Shown piece by piece: positions 1-6,308 of a stretch of DNA of 6,308 bases. Below the pieces are notes generated by a model. That model did no database searches. It saw nothing but the letters and a program-made list of their open reading frames with translations, and had not been told where the DNA came from. Every line of letters starts with the position of its first letter. Within the stretch, counting starts at the first letter, position 1. Origin of the DNA: Flavobacteriaceae bacterium (GTDB taxonomy: Bacteria; Bacteroidota; Bacteroidia; Flavobacteriales; Flavobacteriaceae); the NCBI GenBank assembly GCA_030618945.1, contig JAUXCI010000154.1, positions 1-6,308 of the forward strand. The letters are read 5' to 3'. A program made the position numbers and the translations under genes.

Positions 1-163
1 CAGAAATCCCGATAAAAACCCCTTTTTCTTTGTTTGGGTTTTTGGTGCCTCGGCAGACGTAGCTTATATAAGTGGAATGGCCGTATTTACCATGGCTAAA
101 GGCGGATTAATGTTTGAGGCCTCTGTAGGTGGGCAGCGTTTTTCATTTAAACCTAAGGAATAG
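1..163 (+). CDS. C-terminal fragment of a probable SYLF/Ysc84-family lipid-binding protein (5' end outside window)
   Basis: The reading frame that starts at base 2 is open from the window edge to the TAG at 161-163 and encodes the last 53 residues of a protein. Most of the gene lies outside the window. The fragment has a small-residue stretch (FGASADVAYISG), then AVFTMAKGGLMFEAS, then GGQRFSFKPKE at the end. The pattern of a hydrophobic strand, a 'KGGLM' turn, a small-residue strand and 'GxxF' resembles the end of the SYLF/Ysc84 domain, where 'KGLM...SLEGSKFT' is common. SYLF proteins bind phosphoinositides in eukaryotes. In bacteria many are exported and their role is poorly known. The assignment rests on remembered family patterns in a short fragment, so it is tentative. 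That the frame is a real gene end is supported by a strong terminator 28 bp after the stop. Confidence 0.5.
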   Translation, partial: RNPDKNPFFFVWVFGASADVAYISGMAVFTMAKGGLMFEASVGGQRFSFKPKE

Positions 164-190
164 ATAAATAGTTTTAATCAACTAATATAT

Positions 191-223
191 AAGGATTTAA
201 CTATTTGTTAAATCCTTTTTTTT
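191..223 (+). terminator. Intrinsic terminator of the SYLF-like gene, overlapping the pssA 3' end
   Basis: A perfect 10-bp inverted repeat (AAGGATTTAA at 191-200, TTAAATCCTT at 208-217) encloses a 7-nt loop (CTATTTG) and runs into eight consecutive T at 216-223. This is the form of a Rho-independent terminator for plus-strand transcription, and it sits 28 bp after the upstream stop codon. On the minus strand the same hairpin is followed only by ATATATTAG, so termination of pssA here would be weaker. The pssA stop codon (197-199) is in the left arm, and the last pssA sense codons make up the loop and the right arm. Confidence 0.85.
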
Positions 224-970
224 GGCCCAGTTATCAATAATAGAAAGTACAATATACAGAATGATTATTAAAGGAATCGCAACCGTTTTTAAGCTGATCA
301 TTAGGCCCATGGTGGCTAAAAGAAATACGTACTTCACTTCATTTCCTTTCCAGGAATAGTTCTTAAACTTGAGTGCAAATAATGGGATTTCTGCGTTCAT
401 AAGATAAGATCCCAAGATTGTTATGCCAATCAAGACATAAATGTTCTGCAGCAGTTCAATAAAAAACAAATTATCAGAATAAAATAATATCAAAGGAAAG
501 GATAATACAAAAATGGACATCGCTGGCGTAGGTAAACCAATAAATGAGCCAGTTTGTCTTTCATCAATGTTAAAATTGGCAAGTCGGTAGGCGGCGGCCA
601 AAGTTATCAAAAGTCCTGTAAAAGGTATAAAATAGTAAAAGATTTCCTGATATTCCTGCCAGCTACCCGTTTCACTACTCAATTCCATAAACCATTTTCC
701 TTTGGTAGCGAAGAGCATCATTTGAAACATAACAATGCCAGGAACCACTCCAGAGGTAACCATGTCAGCCAAAGAATCCAACTGTTTGCCTAATTCGCCT
801 TCAACCTTGAATTTTCTGGCGAAAAAACCATCGAAGAAATCAAAAAATATACCGAGAAAAACGAAAAAAGCTGCGGGGAGCAGTTTATCTGTAACTGCCA
901 TTAACACGGCAATCATTCCTGATAATAAATTAAGTAAAGTAAATAAGTTAGGAATATGTTTTTTTATCAT
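197..970 (-). CDS. pssA: CDP-diacylglycerol--serine O-phosphatidyltransferase (phosphatidylserine synthase)
   Basis: This 257-residue integral membrane enzyme transfers phosphatidate from CDP-diacylglycerol to L-serine, giving phosphatidylserine and CMP. This is the committed step toward phosphatidylethanolamine. The full CDP-alcohol phosphatidyltransferase signature D-x2-D-G-x2-A-R-x8-G-x3-D-x3-D is present: D44, D47, G48, A51, R52, G61, D65 and D69. The aspartates bind metal and the last acts in catalysis. Further PssA-type sequence is YRLANFNIDERQ (128-139) followed by GLPTPA (145-150). About seven hydrophobic segments are visible, near residues 8-26, 30-50, 71-89, 110-128, 148-165, 173-192 and 213-246. 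The tail is basic (WAKKKD). The ATG at 968-970 begins MIKKHIPNLFTLLNLLSG, a normal start for the family. No clear ribosome-binding site is seen, as is common in Bacteroidota. It is divergent from parE and convergent with the SYLF-like gene, so it is probably transcribed alone. Confidence 0.95.
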   Translation of the reverse strand: MIKKHIPNLFTLLNLLSGMIAVLMAVTDKLLPAAFFVFLGIFFDFFDGFFARKFKVEGELGKQLDSLADMVTSGVVPGIVMFQMMLFATKGKWFMELSSETGSWQEYQEIFYYFIPFTGLLITLAAAYRLANFNIDERQTGSFIGLPTPAMSIFVLSFPLILFYSDNLFFIELLQNIYVLIGITILGSYLMNAEIPLFALKFKNYSWKGNEVKYVFLLATMGLMISLKTVAIPLIIILYIVLSIIDNWAKKKDLTNS

Positions 971-1001
971 CTGTATGGACTAAATTACCGTAAAAATAGC
1001 A

Positions 1002-1028
1002 AATTAAAAAACACGGTGATTTTTAATT
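1002..1028. promoter_or_regulatory. 27-bp near-perfect palindrome between pssA and parE (possible operator)
   Basis: The dyad is centred on G1015. The outer arms are AATTAAAAA (1002-1010) and TTTTTAATT (1020-1028), which pair perfectly. The inner CAC (1012-1014) and GTG (1016-1018) also pair, leaving one A/A mismatch (1011/1019) on each side. It lies 32-58 bp upstream of the pssA start codon, where a promoter would be expected. An overlapping imperfect dyad (AACACGGTGA at 1010-1019, TTACTGTGTT at 1027-1036; G-U wobble needed at two positions) could compete with it in RNA. The symmetry is seen directly. A protein-binding role is inference. Confidence 0.4.
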
Positions 1029-1041
1029 ACTGTGTTAATAA

Positions 1042-1060
1042 AAAATTGTTGAACAATTTT
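1042..1060. promoter_or_regulatory. 19-bp perfect palindrome upstream of parE (possible operator or leader hairpin)
   Basis: AAAATTGTT (1042-1050), a central G (1051) and AACAATTTT (1052-1060) form a perfect 9+1+9 dyad. It lies 54-72 bp before the parE ATG and is centred 36 bp from the other palindrome in this gap. As RNA it would fold as a 7-bp AT-rich stem with a TTGAA loop. A T-rich stretch follows, but no plus-strand gene upstream needs a terminator here. A regulatory site for the divergent pair is the better reading, without direct proof. Confidence 0.4.
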
Positions 1061-1079
1061 ATTTTTAGACCGTAATTGT

Positions 1080-1087
1080 TACTTTAG
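1080..1087 (+). promoter_or_regulatory. Possible -7 promoter box for parE-parC
   Basis: TACTTTAG matches the Bacteroidota -7 consensus TAnnTTTG at all defined positions but one, and lies 26 bp before the parE ATG. A convincing TTTG -33 box at the right distance is not visible; the region 17-23 bp upstream is simply T-rich. This is a weak candidate. The operon needs a promoter somewhere in 971-1113 because pssA is divergent. Confidence 0.3.
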
Positions 1088-1113
1088 CAACGCTAGATAA
1101 TCCAAGTATTTTA

Positions 1114-2970
1114 ATGCCAGACCAAACTTCATACACAGAAGATAATATTCGCTCGTTAGACTGGAAAGAACATATCAGAATGCGTCCTGGAATGTATATT
1201 GGAAAACTTGGAGATGGGACTGCTGCTGATGATGGTATTTATATTCTTATCAAAGAGGTTCTTGACAATTGTATTGATGAGTTTGTTATGGGAGCCGGCA
1301 AAACAATTGAAATCTCTGTTAAGAACAACCAAGTGTCTGTACGCGATTACGGGCGAGGAATTCCGTTAGGTAAAGTTGTTGATGTAGTTTCTAAAATGAA
1401 TACAGGCGGCAAGTATGATTCCAAGGCTTTTAAAAAATCAGTAGGACTCAATGGGGTTGGAACAAAGGCTGTTAATGCACTTTCCTCCTATTTTAAGGTG
1501 CAATCCTTTAGAGATGATCAGTCTAAAACCGCAGAGTTTGAAAAAGGAAATCTAATAAATGATGCAGCTCTGGAAGCATCGAGCATAAGAAAAGGAACCA
1601 AAGTTTCCTTTATTCCTGATCTTTCTATATTTCCTCATTACAAATACAGGAACGAATACATTGTCAAAATGATTAAAAATTATGTCTACCTGAATACTGG
1701 GTTGACCATCATTTTTAATGGAGAAAAATACAGATCGGAAAATGGCCTTAAGGATCTATTGGATGAAAATATTTCGGAAGAATCAAAGTTGTTCCCGATT
1801 ATCCATTTAATGGAGGAAGATATTGAAATTGCCATAACCTATAGCAAGTCTCAGTACAGTGAGGAATACCATTCATTTGTAAACGGTCAGCACACTACGC
1901 AAGGTGGAACACATCAAAACGCTTTTAGAGAAGCCCTAGTCAAAACCATAAGGGAGTTTTTTGGCAAAAATTTTGATGCTTCAGATATTAGAAAATCCAT
2001 CGTTTGTGCTATTAGCATCAAAGTAATGGAGCCTATTTTTGAAAGCCAGACCAAAACCAAACTAGGTTCGACTGAAATGGGAGGTGGTTTGCCAACCGTA
2101 AGGACTTTTATTACAGATTTTGTAAAACGAAGGTTTGATAATTACCTGCATAGAAATCCGGAAACGGCTGACAAGATACTCAAGAGGATTATGCAGGCTG
2201 AAAAGGAGCGTAAGGAGCTTTCAGGCATTAGAAAAATAGCCAGGGAAAGTGCCAAAAAAGCTAGCTTACACAATAAAAAACTACGCGATTGTCGGATTCA
2301 TTTGAATGACATGAAAAAGGATAACCGCTTAGAGAGCAGTCTTTTTATTACGGAGGGAGATTCGGCCAGTGGTTCCATAACAAAATCCCGTAACGTCAAT
2401 ACCCAGGCTGTCTTTAGCTTAAAAGGCAAACCGTTGAATTGTTACGGTTTAAGCAAAAAAATCGTATATGAAAATGAAGAATTCAACCTACTTCAGGCTG
2501 CGTTAAATATTGAAGACGGCATTGAAAATTTGCGGTATAACAATATCGTAATTGCCACGGATGCAGACGTTGACGGTATGCATATCCGACTATTACTGAT
2601 TACTTTCTTCTTACAATTCTTTCCGGAAGTCATCAAAGAAGGCCATCTGTATATTTTAGACACTCCACTGTTCAGGGTAAGAGACAAAAAAGACACGCAT
2701 TACTGTTATTCGGAAAAGGAAAGGAAAAATGCGCTAAAGAAACTAAAAGGTAAACCCGAAGTAACCAGGTTTAAGGGGCTGGGAGAAATTTCACCTGATG
2801 AATTCATTCACTTTATCGGAAAGGATATCAGGCTCGATCCTGTGATGATGAGCAAGGAAACATCTATTGAGAAGTTACTGAAGTTTTATATGGGCAAAAA
2901 CACGCCTGAAAGACAAAAATTTATTATCAATAATTTAAAGGTTGAGTTAGACTTAATTGACGAAACCTAA
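1114..2970 (+). CDS. parE: DNA topoisomerase IV subunit B (ATPase subunit)
   Basis: ParE (618 residues) is the ATPase half of topoisomerase IV, the cytoplasmic type IIA enzyme that unlinks daughter chromosomes by passing one duplex through another. The GHKL ATP site is intact: E48 and N52 in KEVLDN, D78-x-G80-x-G82, and G111-x-x-G114-x-G116. The transducer carries the QTK loop (312-314) with K314. The TOPRIM metal site has E414 (TEGDSASGS) and D483, D485 and D487 (DADVDG). The QRF-type RFKGLGE motif is at 552-558. Length is close to E. coli ParE (630). ParE rather than GyrB is favoured by the start '[26 protein letters not shown]', by '[30 protein letters not shown]', which I associate with Bacteroidota topoisomerase IV, and by parC just downstream. 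The ATG at 1114 begins the typical N-terminus. No Shine-Dalgarno sequence is evident. It is probably co-transcribed with parC. Confidence 0.93.
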   Translation: MPDQTSYTEDNIRSLDWKEHIRMRPGMYIGKLGDGTAADDGIYILIKEVLDNCIDEFVMGAGKTIEISVKNNQVSVRDYGRGIPLGKVVDVVSKMNTGGKYDSKAFKKSVGLNGVGTKAVNALSSYFKVQSFRDDQSKTAEFEKGNLINDAALEASSIRKGTKVSFIPDLSIFPHYKYRNEYIVKMIKNYVYLNTGLTIIFNGEKYRSENGLKDLLDENISEESKLFPIIHLMEEDIEIAITYSKSQYSEEYHSFVNGQHTTQGGTHQNAFREALVKTIREFFGKNFDASDIRKSIVCAISIKVMEPIFESQTKTKLGSTEMGGGLPTVRTFITDFVKRRFDNYLHRNPETADKILKRIMQAEKERKELSGIRKIARESAKKASLHNKKLRDCRIHLNDMKKDNRLESSLFITEGDSASGSITKSRNVNTQAVFSLKGKPLNCYGLSKKIVYENEEFNLLQAALNIEDGIENLRYNNIVIATDADVDGMHIRLLLITFFLQFFPEVIKEGHLYILDTPLFRVRDKKDTHYCYSEKERKNALKKLKGKPEVTRFKGLGEISPDEFIHFIGKDIRLDPVMMSKETSIEKLLKFYMGKNTPERQKFIINNLKVELDLIDET

Positions 2971-2992
2971 ACACTAATCTGACCAGGCATCA

Positions 2993-5605
2993 ATGGCTGA
3001 ATACGAAGAACTAGAACAAAATAATGATCAAAACCAGGATACCATCACCAAAATTACGGGGATGTATGAAGACTGGTTTCTTGATTATGCGTCCTATGTC
3101 ATTTTAGAAAGAGCCGTGCCCGGTATCAATGACGGGTTTAAACCGGTTCAAAGAAGAATTATGCAGTCCATGAAGGATCTGGACGACGGCAGGTATAACA
3201 AAGTGGCCAATTTGGTGGGGCATACCATGCAGTACCACCCTCACGGAGATGCAAGTATTGCAGATGCGATGGTACAATTGGGTCAAAAAGAACTTTTGAT
3301 CGATATGCAAGGTAACTGGGGTAATATTCATACCGGCGACCGTGCCGCTGCAGCACGTTATATTGAAGCCAGGCTATCAAAATTTGCAATGGCAGTAGTT
3401 TTCAATCCTAAAACTACCCAATGGCAGGCCTCTTATGATGGAAGAAGAAAAGAGCCCATTGATTTGCCTGTTAAATTTCCTCTTTTGTTGGCACAGGGAG
3501 CTGAAGGAATTGCTGTAGGGCTTTCTACAAAGATCCTACCACATAATTTCAATGAACTAATTCAAGCTTCCATTAAAATATTAAAAGGTCAGAGCTTTTC
3601 AATTTTTCCTGATTTTCTTACAGGCGGAGTTGCTGATATAACCAATTATAATGAAGGAAAAAGAGGTGGTAAGGTTCGTGTAAGAGCTAAAATCTCCCAA
3701 AGAGACAAAACCACTTTGGTCATCAACGAAATTCCTTTTGGCACTACAACTTCCTCGCTTATAGATTCTATTTTAAAGGCGAATGAAAAGGGAAAAATTA
3801 AGATTAAAAGAATTGAGGACAATACGGCACGAGACGTAGAAATTCTTGTTCATCTACCCCCCGGGATTTCTCCTGACAAAACAATTGATGCTTTATTTGC
3901 TTTTACAAACTGTGAGGTTTCAATATCGCCATTATGCTGTATCATTAAGGAAAATAAGCCTGTTTTTATTGGGGTTAGAGAAGCTCTAAAGTATTCTACC
4001 GACCATACCGTTAACTTGCTCAAACAAGAACTGGAAATTCAACTCGATGAACTTGAAGAACAGTGGCACTTTTCTTCTCTGGAAAGAATATTTATAGAGA
4101 ACAGGATATACCGTGATATAGAGGAGGAAGAGACTTGGGAAGGCGTTATAAGGGCCATTGATAAAGGACTTAAACCTTTTATCAAGCATCTAAAAAGAGC
4201 CGTTACAGATGAAGATATTGTTAGGCTTACCGAGATACGTATCAAAAAAATATCAAAATTTGACATTGACAAAGCCAAGCAATTCATCGAAGGGCTTGAA
4301 GAAAAAATTGCTGCGGTAAAGGAACATCTCAATCATATCATTGATTACGCGATAGCATATTTCAAAGACTTAAAAGAAAAATTCGGCAAAGGTAAGGGCC
4401 GTAAAACCGACATTAGAATCTTTGAAGATATCATTGCTACAAAGGTGGTTATGGCCAATGCAAAATTGTATGTCAATCGGGTGGAAGGATTTGTTGGCAT
4501 TTCCTTAAAAAAAGATGAATATATTTCTGATTGTGCTGACATCGATGACATAATTGTTTTTAGAAGCGATGGTAAGATGCTGGTAACTAAAGTTGATGCC
4601 AAAACCTTTGTGGGTAAGAATATTATCCACACCGCCGTTTTTAAGAAGAATGACAAAAGAACCATCTACAATTTACTGTATAAAGATGGGGCTACCGGAG
4701 TTACTTATATGAAAAGATTTTCGGTAACCGCTGTTACCAGGGATAAAGAATACGATCTCACATCTGGTTCTAAGAACTCTAAGGTGCTCTATTTTACCGC
4801 TAATCCAAACGGAGAGGCAGAATTACTTACCATAAATTTAAGGTCATCAAGAAGCGTTAAAAAATTGAAATGGGATATTGATCTGGCTGATCTGGCGATA
4901 AAAGGTCGTGGTAGCAAAGGAAATAAGGTTACTAAATATTCTGTCAAAAAGATTGAGCTTAAAGAAAAGGGAATATCTACTCTAAAACCGAGGAAAATCT
5001 GGTTTGATGAAACCGTCCAACGATTGAATGTGGATGAAAGAGGTGATCTTATAGGCGAATTTACTGCTGATGACCGATTGCTGATCATCAACCAAAAAGG
5101 AGAAGTGAAAACCATCATTCCGAATCTTAATACCCATTTTGAAAGCGATATGATCGTGCTGGAAAAATGGGATCCGAATAAGCCGATTTCAGCAGTATAC
5201 TTCGACGGAGAAAGGTCTCGCTACTATGTAAAAAGGTTTATGATAGAACATCCTGATAAAGAGGAAATATTTATTTCTGAACATCCAGATTCTAAATTAC
5301 AGATTGTGGCGCTGGATTATCGTCCAAGAGCTGAGATTATATTTTCAAAAAGAAGTTTGGAAAATATGATTCTTAATCTTGAAGAATATATTGCAATTAA
5401 AGGCATTAAAGCTCTTGGTAATCAATTAACTGCTGAAAAAATAAAAGCAGTTGACTTACTTGAACCACTCCCCTATATAGAACCTGAAATCAATGATGTT
5501 GAATTGGTGGAAGAGCAAATTATCAAAGGTCCTGATCAAGAAAAAAATGACAAAAATGATTTGGATGAAACCGATCCTGATAAAGGTCAAATCACTTTAT
5601 TCTAA
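2993..5605 (+). CDS. parC: DNA topoisomerase IV subunit A (DNA cleavage subunit)
   Basis: ParC (870 residues) cuts and rejoins DNA and, as the ParC2ParE2 tetramer, decatenates chromosomes. The winged-helix breakage domain comes first (about 25-500), with the catalytic pair R122-Y123 in AARYIEARLSKFA. The quinolone region is YHPHGDASIADAM (81-93). A helical, charged stretch (about 340-465) fits the tower and coiled-coil gate. Residues about 485-825 are strand-rich and should form the C-terminal DNA-wrapping beta-propeller. The canonical gyrase box QRRGGKG is absent; a looser KGRGSKGNK (637-645) stands in its place, which favours ParC over GyrA. An acidic low-complexity tail (about 831-865) ends in QITLF (866-870), a match to the sliding-clamp peptide. 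The start is 22 bp after the parE stop. Its TAA overlaps the rdgB stop on the other strand, and no terminator follows in the plus direction. Confidence 0.93.
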   Translation: MAEYEELEQNNDQNQDTITKITGMYEDWFLDYASYVILERAVPGINDGFKPVQRRIMQSMKDLDDGRYNKVANLVGHTMQYHPHGDASIADAMVQLGQKELLIDMQGNWGNIHTGDRAAAARYIEARLSKFAMAVVFNPKTTQWQASYDGRRKEPIDLPVKFPLLLAQGAEGIAVGLSTKILPHNFNELIQASIKILKGQSFSIFPDFLTGGVADITNYNEGKRGGKVRVRAKISQRDKTTLVINEIPFGTTTSSLIDSILKANEKGKIKIKRIEDNTARDVEILVHLPPGISPDKTIDALFAFTNCEVSISPLCCIIKENKPVFIGVREALKYSTDHTVNLLKQELEIQLDELEEQWHFSSLERIFIENRIYRDIEEEETWEGVIRAIDKGLKPFIKHLKRAVTDEDIVRLTEIRIKKISKFDIDKAKQFIEGLEEKIAAVKEHLNHIIDYAIAYFKDLKEKFGKGKGRKTDIRIFEDIIATKVVMANAKLYVNRVEGFVGISLKKDEYISDCADIDDIIVFRSDGKMLVTKVDAKTFVGKNIIHTAVFKKNDKRTIYNLLYKDGATGVTYMKRFSVTAVTRDKEYDLTSGSKNSKVLYFTANPNGEAELLTINLRSSRSVKKLKWDIDLADLAIKGRGSKGNKVTKYSVKKIELKEKGISTLKPRKIWFDETVQRLNVDERGDLIGEFTADDRLLIINQKGEVKTIIPNLNTHFESDMIVLEKWDPNKPISAVYFDGERSRYYVKRFMIEHPDKEEIFISEHPDSKLQIVALDYRPRAEIIFSKRSLENMILNLEEYIAIKGIKALGNQLTAEKIKAVDLLEPLPYIEPEINDVELVEEQIIKGPDQEKNDKNDLDETDPDKGQITLF

Positions 5606-6180
5606 TCCAAAATATTAAAAAAATTGATCAGTTTAGCAATGGCTAAACCTCTATGGGAAATCTTCCCTTTGGTATCCATATCCATTTGAGCAAAGGTTTG
5701 GTCAAAACCCTTGGGTTTGAAAATGGGATCATATCCGAAGCCTTTATTTCCAGAAGACTGCTCTTCAATTCGACCCTCGCATACACCTTCAAAAAAATAC
5801 TGTTCACCTTTAAAAAAAAGTGACACTATGGTCCTGAATCTGGCATTTCTGTTATCTTCGTCTTTAAGTTCGAATAACATTTTTTCTACATTGTCAGAAA
5901 ACGTAGCTTCTTCTCCCGCGTAACGAGCCGAATACACTCCGGGAGCACCATTCAGAGCCTCCACTTCCAGACCCGTGTCATCCCCAAAACAATCGTATCC
6001 ATACTTCTGTTTTACATGATCAGTCTTGATTTTGGCATTGCCCTCAAGCGTAGTTGCGGTTTCTTCAATATCTTCAAAGCAGCCTATATCTTTTAAAGTC
6101 AATAACTCTATTTCAGCAGGCAGCAATCGCTGGACCTCTTCTAATTTATGGAGGTTATTTGTGGCAAATACGAGTTTCAT
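5602..6180 (-). CDS. rdgB: Non-canonical purine NTP pyrophosphatase (XTP/dITP diphosphatase, Ham1/RdgB family)
   Basis: This 192-residue cytoplasmic enzyme hydrolyses dITP, ITP and XTP to the monophosphate and pyrophosphate, keeping deaminated purines out of DNA and RNA. The family motifs occur in order: ATNNLHKLEE (6-15) with N9, K12 and E15 for the phosphates; ETATTLEGNAKIK (40-52); FGDDTGLEVEALNGAPGVYSARYAG (65-89) with the catalytic acid D68; GFGYDPIF (147-154) for the base; and SHRGLAIAKL (175-184). E. coli RdgB is 197 residues. The frame stays open to a TTG at 6223-6225, which would add 15 residues (MVYPLSNPIFDQNKN). I chose the ATG at 6178-6180 because MKLVFATNN is the family's usual N-terminus and the added stretch contains the promoter. 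It is convergent with parC, and the two stop codons overlap (4 bp shared). Confidence 0.95.
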   Translation of the reverse strand: MKLVFATNNLHKLEEVQRLLPAEIELLTLKDIGCFEDIEETATTLEGNAKIKTDHVKQKYGYDCFGDDTGLEVEALNGAPGVYSARYAGEEATFSDNVEKMLFELKDEDNRNARFRTIVSLFFKGEQYFFEGVCEGRIEEQSSGNKGFGYDPIFKPKGFDQTFAQMDMDTKGKISHRGLAIAKLINFFNILD

Positions 6181-6194
6181 ATTCTTATTTTGAT

Positions 6195-6225
6195 CAAAAA
6201 TAGGATTTGATAAAGGATAAACCAA
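6195..6225 (-). promoter_or_regulatory. Predicted Bacteroidota-type promoter of rdgB
   Basis: On the minus strand TATTTTTG (6202 down to 6195) matches the -7 consensus TAnnTTTG exactly. A TTG (6225-6223) lies 20 bp upstream, close to the usual -33 position for TTTG, although the first T is replaced by A (ATTG). The -7 box ends 14 bp before the ATG, so the transcript leader would be only about 6-10 nt. No ribosome-binding site fits in it. Confidence 0.55.
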
Positions 6226-6252
6226 TAAAAATTATGTGCAATTCTTATTAAT

Positions 6253-6280
6253 GGGTTTGGGGTTTCGGGTTTCGGGTTAT
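6253..6280 (+). repeat. Heptamer tandem repeat (GGGTTTC-like, 4 units) forming a G-quadruplex motif
   Basis: Four consecutive 7-bp units are GGGTTTG (6253), GGGTTTC (6260), GGGTTTC (6267) and the diverged GGGTTAT (6274). The four G-runs (6253-6255, 6259-6262, 6267-6269, 6274-6276) with loops of 3-4 nt fit the canonical G3+N1-7 pattern for an intramolecular G-quadruplex on the plus strand. The block is upstream of rdgB, between its promoter and the octamer repeat. It stands out against AT-rich surroundings. Confidence 0.75.
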
Positions 6281-6283
6281 TGC

Positions 6284-6308
6284 AGCATTTCAGCATTGTA
6301 GCATTTCA
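6284..6308 (+). repeat. Octamer tandem repeat (AGCATTTC / AGCATTGT), continuing past the window edge
   Basis: Three 8-bp units in a row are AGCATTTC (6284-6291), AGCATTGT (6292-6299) and AGCATTTC (6300-6307), with one more matching base at 6308. The alternation suggests a 16-bp higher-order unit. The total length cannot be known because the array reaches the end of the window. No coding frame or promoter can be assigned to it. Confidence 0.7.

Noticed and set aside
554..983. Open frames on the plus strand opposite pssA
   Set aside because: Antisense shadows: low-complexity translations without family resemblance, opposite a strongly conserved membrane enzyme.
971..1113. Small RNA or riboswitch in the divergent gap
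   Set aside because: The palindromes are AT-rich and symmetrical like protein-binding sites. No recognised riboswitch core or G/C-rich conserved fold is seen in 143 bp.
4039..5118. Several minus-strand open frames of about 100 codons opposite parC
   Set aside because: Their translations are serine- and leucine-rich mirror products of AT-rich, lysine- and glutamate-rich coding sequence. The parC frame is unbroken and conserved throughout.
1114..5605. The pair as gyrB-gyrA instead of parE-parC
   Set aside because: The canonical QRRGGKG gyrase box is missing, the subunit B N-terminus and the NCYGLSKK region read as topoisomerase IV, and the genes are adjacent as expected for parE-parC. Some doubt remains without an alignment.
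5617..5648. Hairpin GTTTAGC/GCTAAAC (5631-5637 and 5642-5648) with a seven-T run on the minus strand, as a terminator for rdgB
   Set aside because: The T-run is 7 nt away from the stem instead of adjacent, and the stem falls on codons of the conserved SHRGLAIAKL motif, so it may be a by-product of coding. Too weak to list as a feature.
6253..6308. CRISPR array
   Set aside because: The units are 7-8 bp with no spacers between them; this is short tandem repetition.
1..6308. A novel multi-gene system such as defence, secondary metabolism or a mobile element
   Set aside because: Every complete gene belongs to a known housekeeping family. No transposase, integrase, tRNA, attachment-site duplication or unfamiliar gene cluster is present.

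Overview
The window is a stretch of ordinary chromosome from a member of the Bacteroidota, most likely a flavobacterium. The DNA is AT-rich. Genes start without clear Shine-Dalgarno sequences, and one promoter fits the Bacteroidota pattern TTG-N20-TAnnTTTG. The type II topoisomerase subunits read like the Bacteroidota topoisomerase IV pair (for example TEGDSASGS and [19 protein letters not shown] in subunit B, HGDASIADA in subunit A). The species cannot be named from the sequence.

Layout. Bases 1-163 hold the 3' end of a plus-strand gene, probably a secreted or envelope lipid-binding SYLF/Ysc84-type protein. It ends at a strong intrinsic terminator (191-223). The right arm and T-tract of this terminator lie inside the end of the convergent gene pssA (197-970, minus), which encodes phosphatidylserine synthase. 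A 143-bp divergent intergenic region follows (971-1113) with two palindromes. Next come parE (1114-2970) and parC (2993-5605), the two subunits of topoisomerase IV, 22 bp apart and almost certainly one transcription unit. parC meets rdgB (5602-6180, minus; house-cleaning nucleotide pyrophosphatase) tail to tail, with the two stop codons overlapping. The last 128 bp hold the rdgB promoter, then a run of GGGTTTC-like heptamers that forms a canonical G-quadruplex motif, then AGCATTTC-type octamers that run off the end of the window.

The genes are housekeeping: membrane phospholipid synthesis (pssA), chromosome decatenation (parE/parC) and nucleotide pool sanitation (rdgB). No mobile element, CRISPR array, RNA gene or defence system was seen, and nothing supports a new multi-gene system. 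The points most worth checking are a perfect QxxLF sliding-clamp-type peptide at the extreme C-terminus of ParC, the paired palindromes between pssA and parE, and the G4-plus-octamer repeat block at the right edge.
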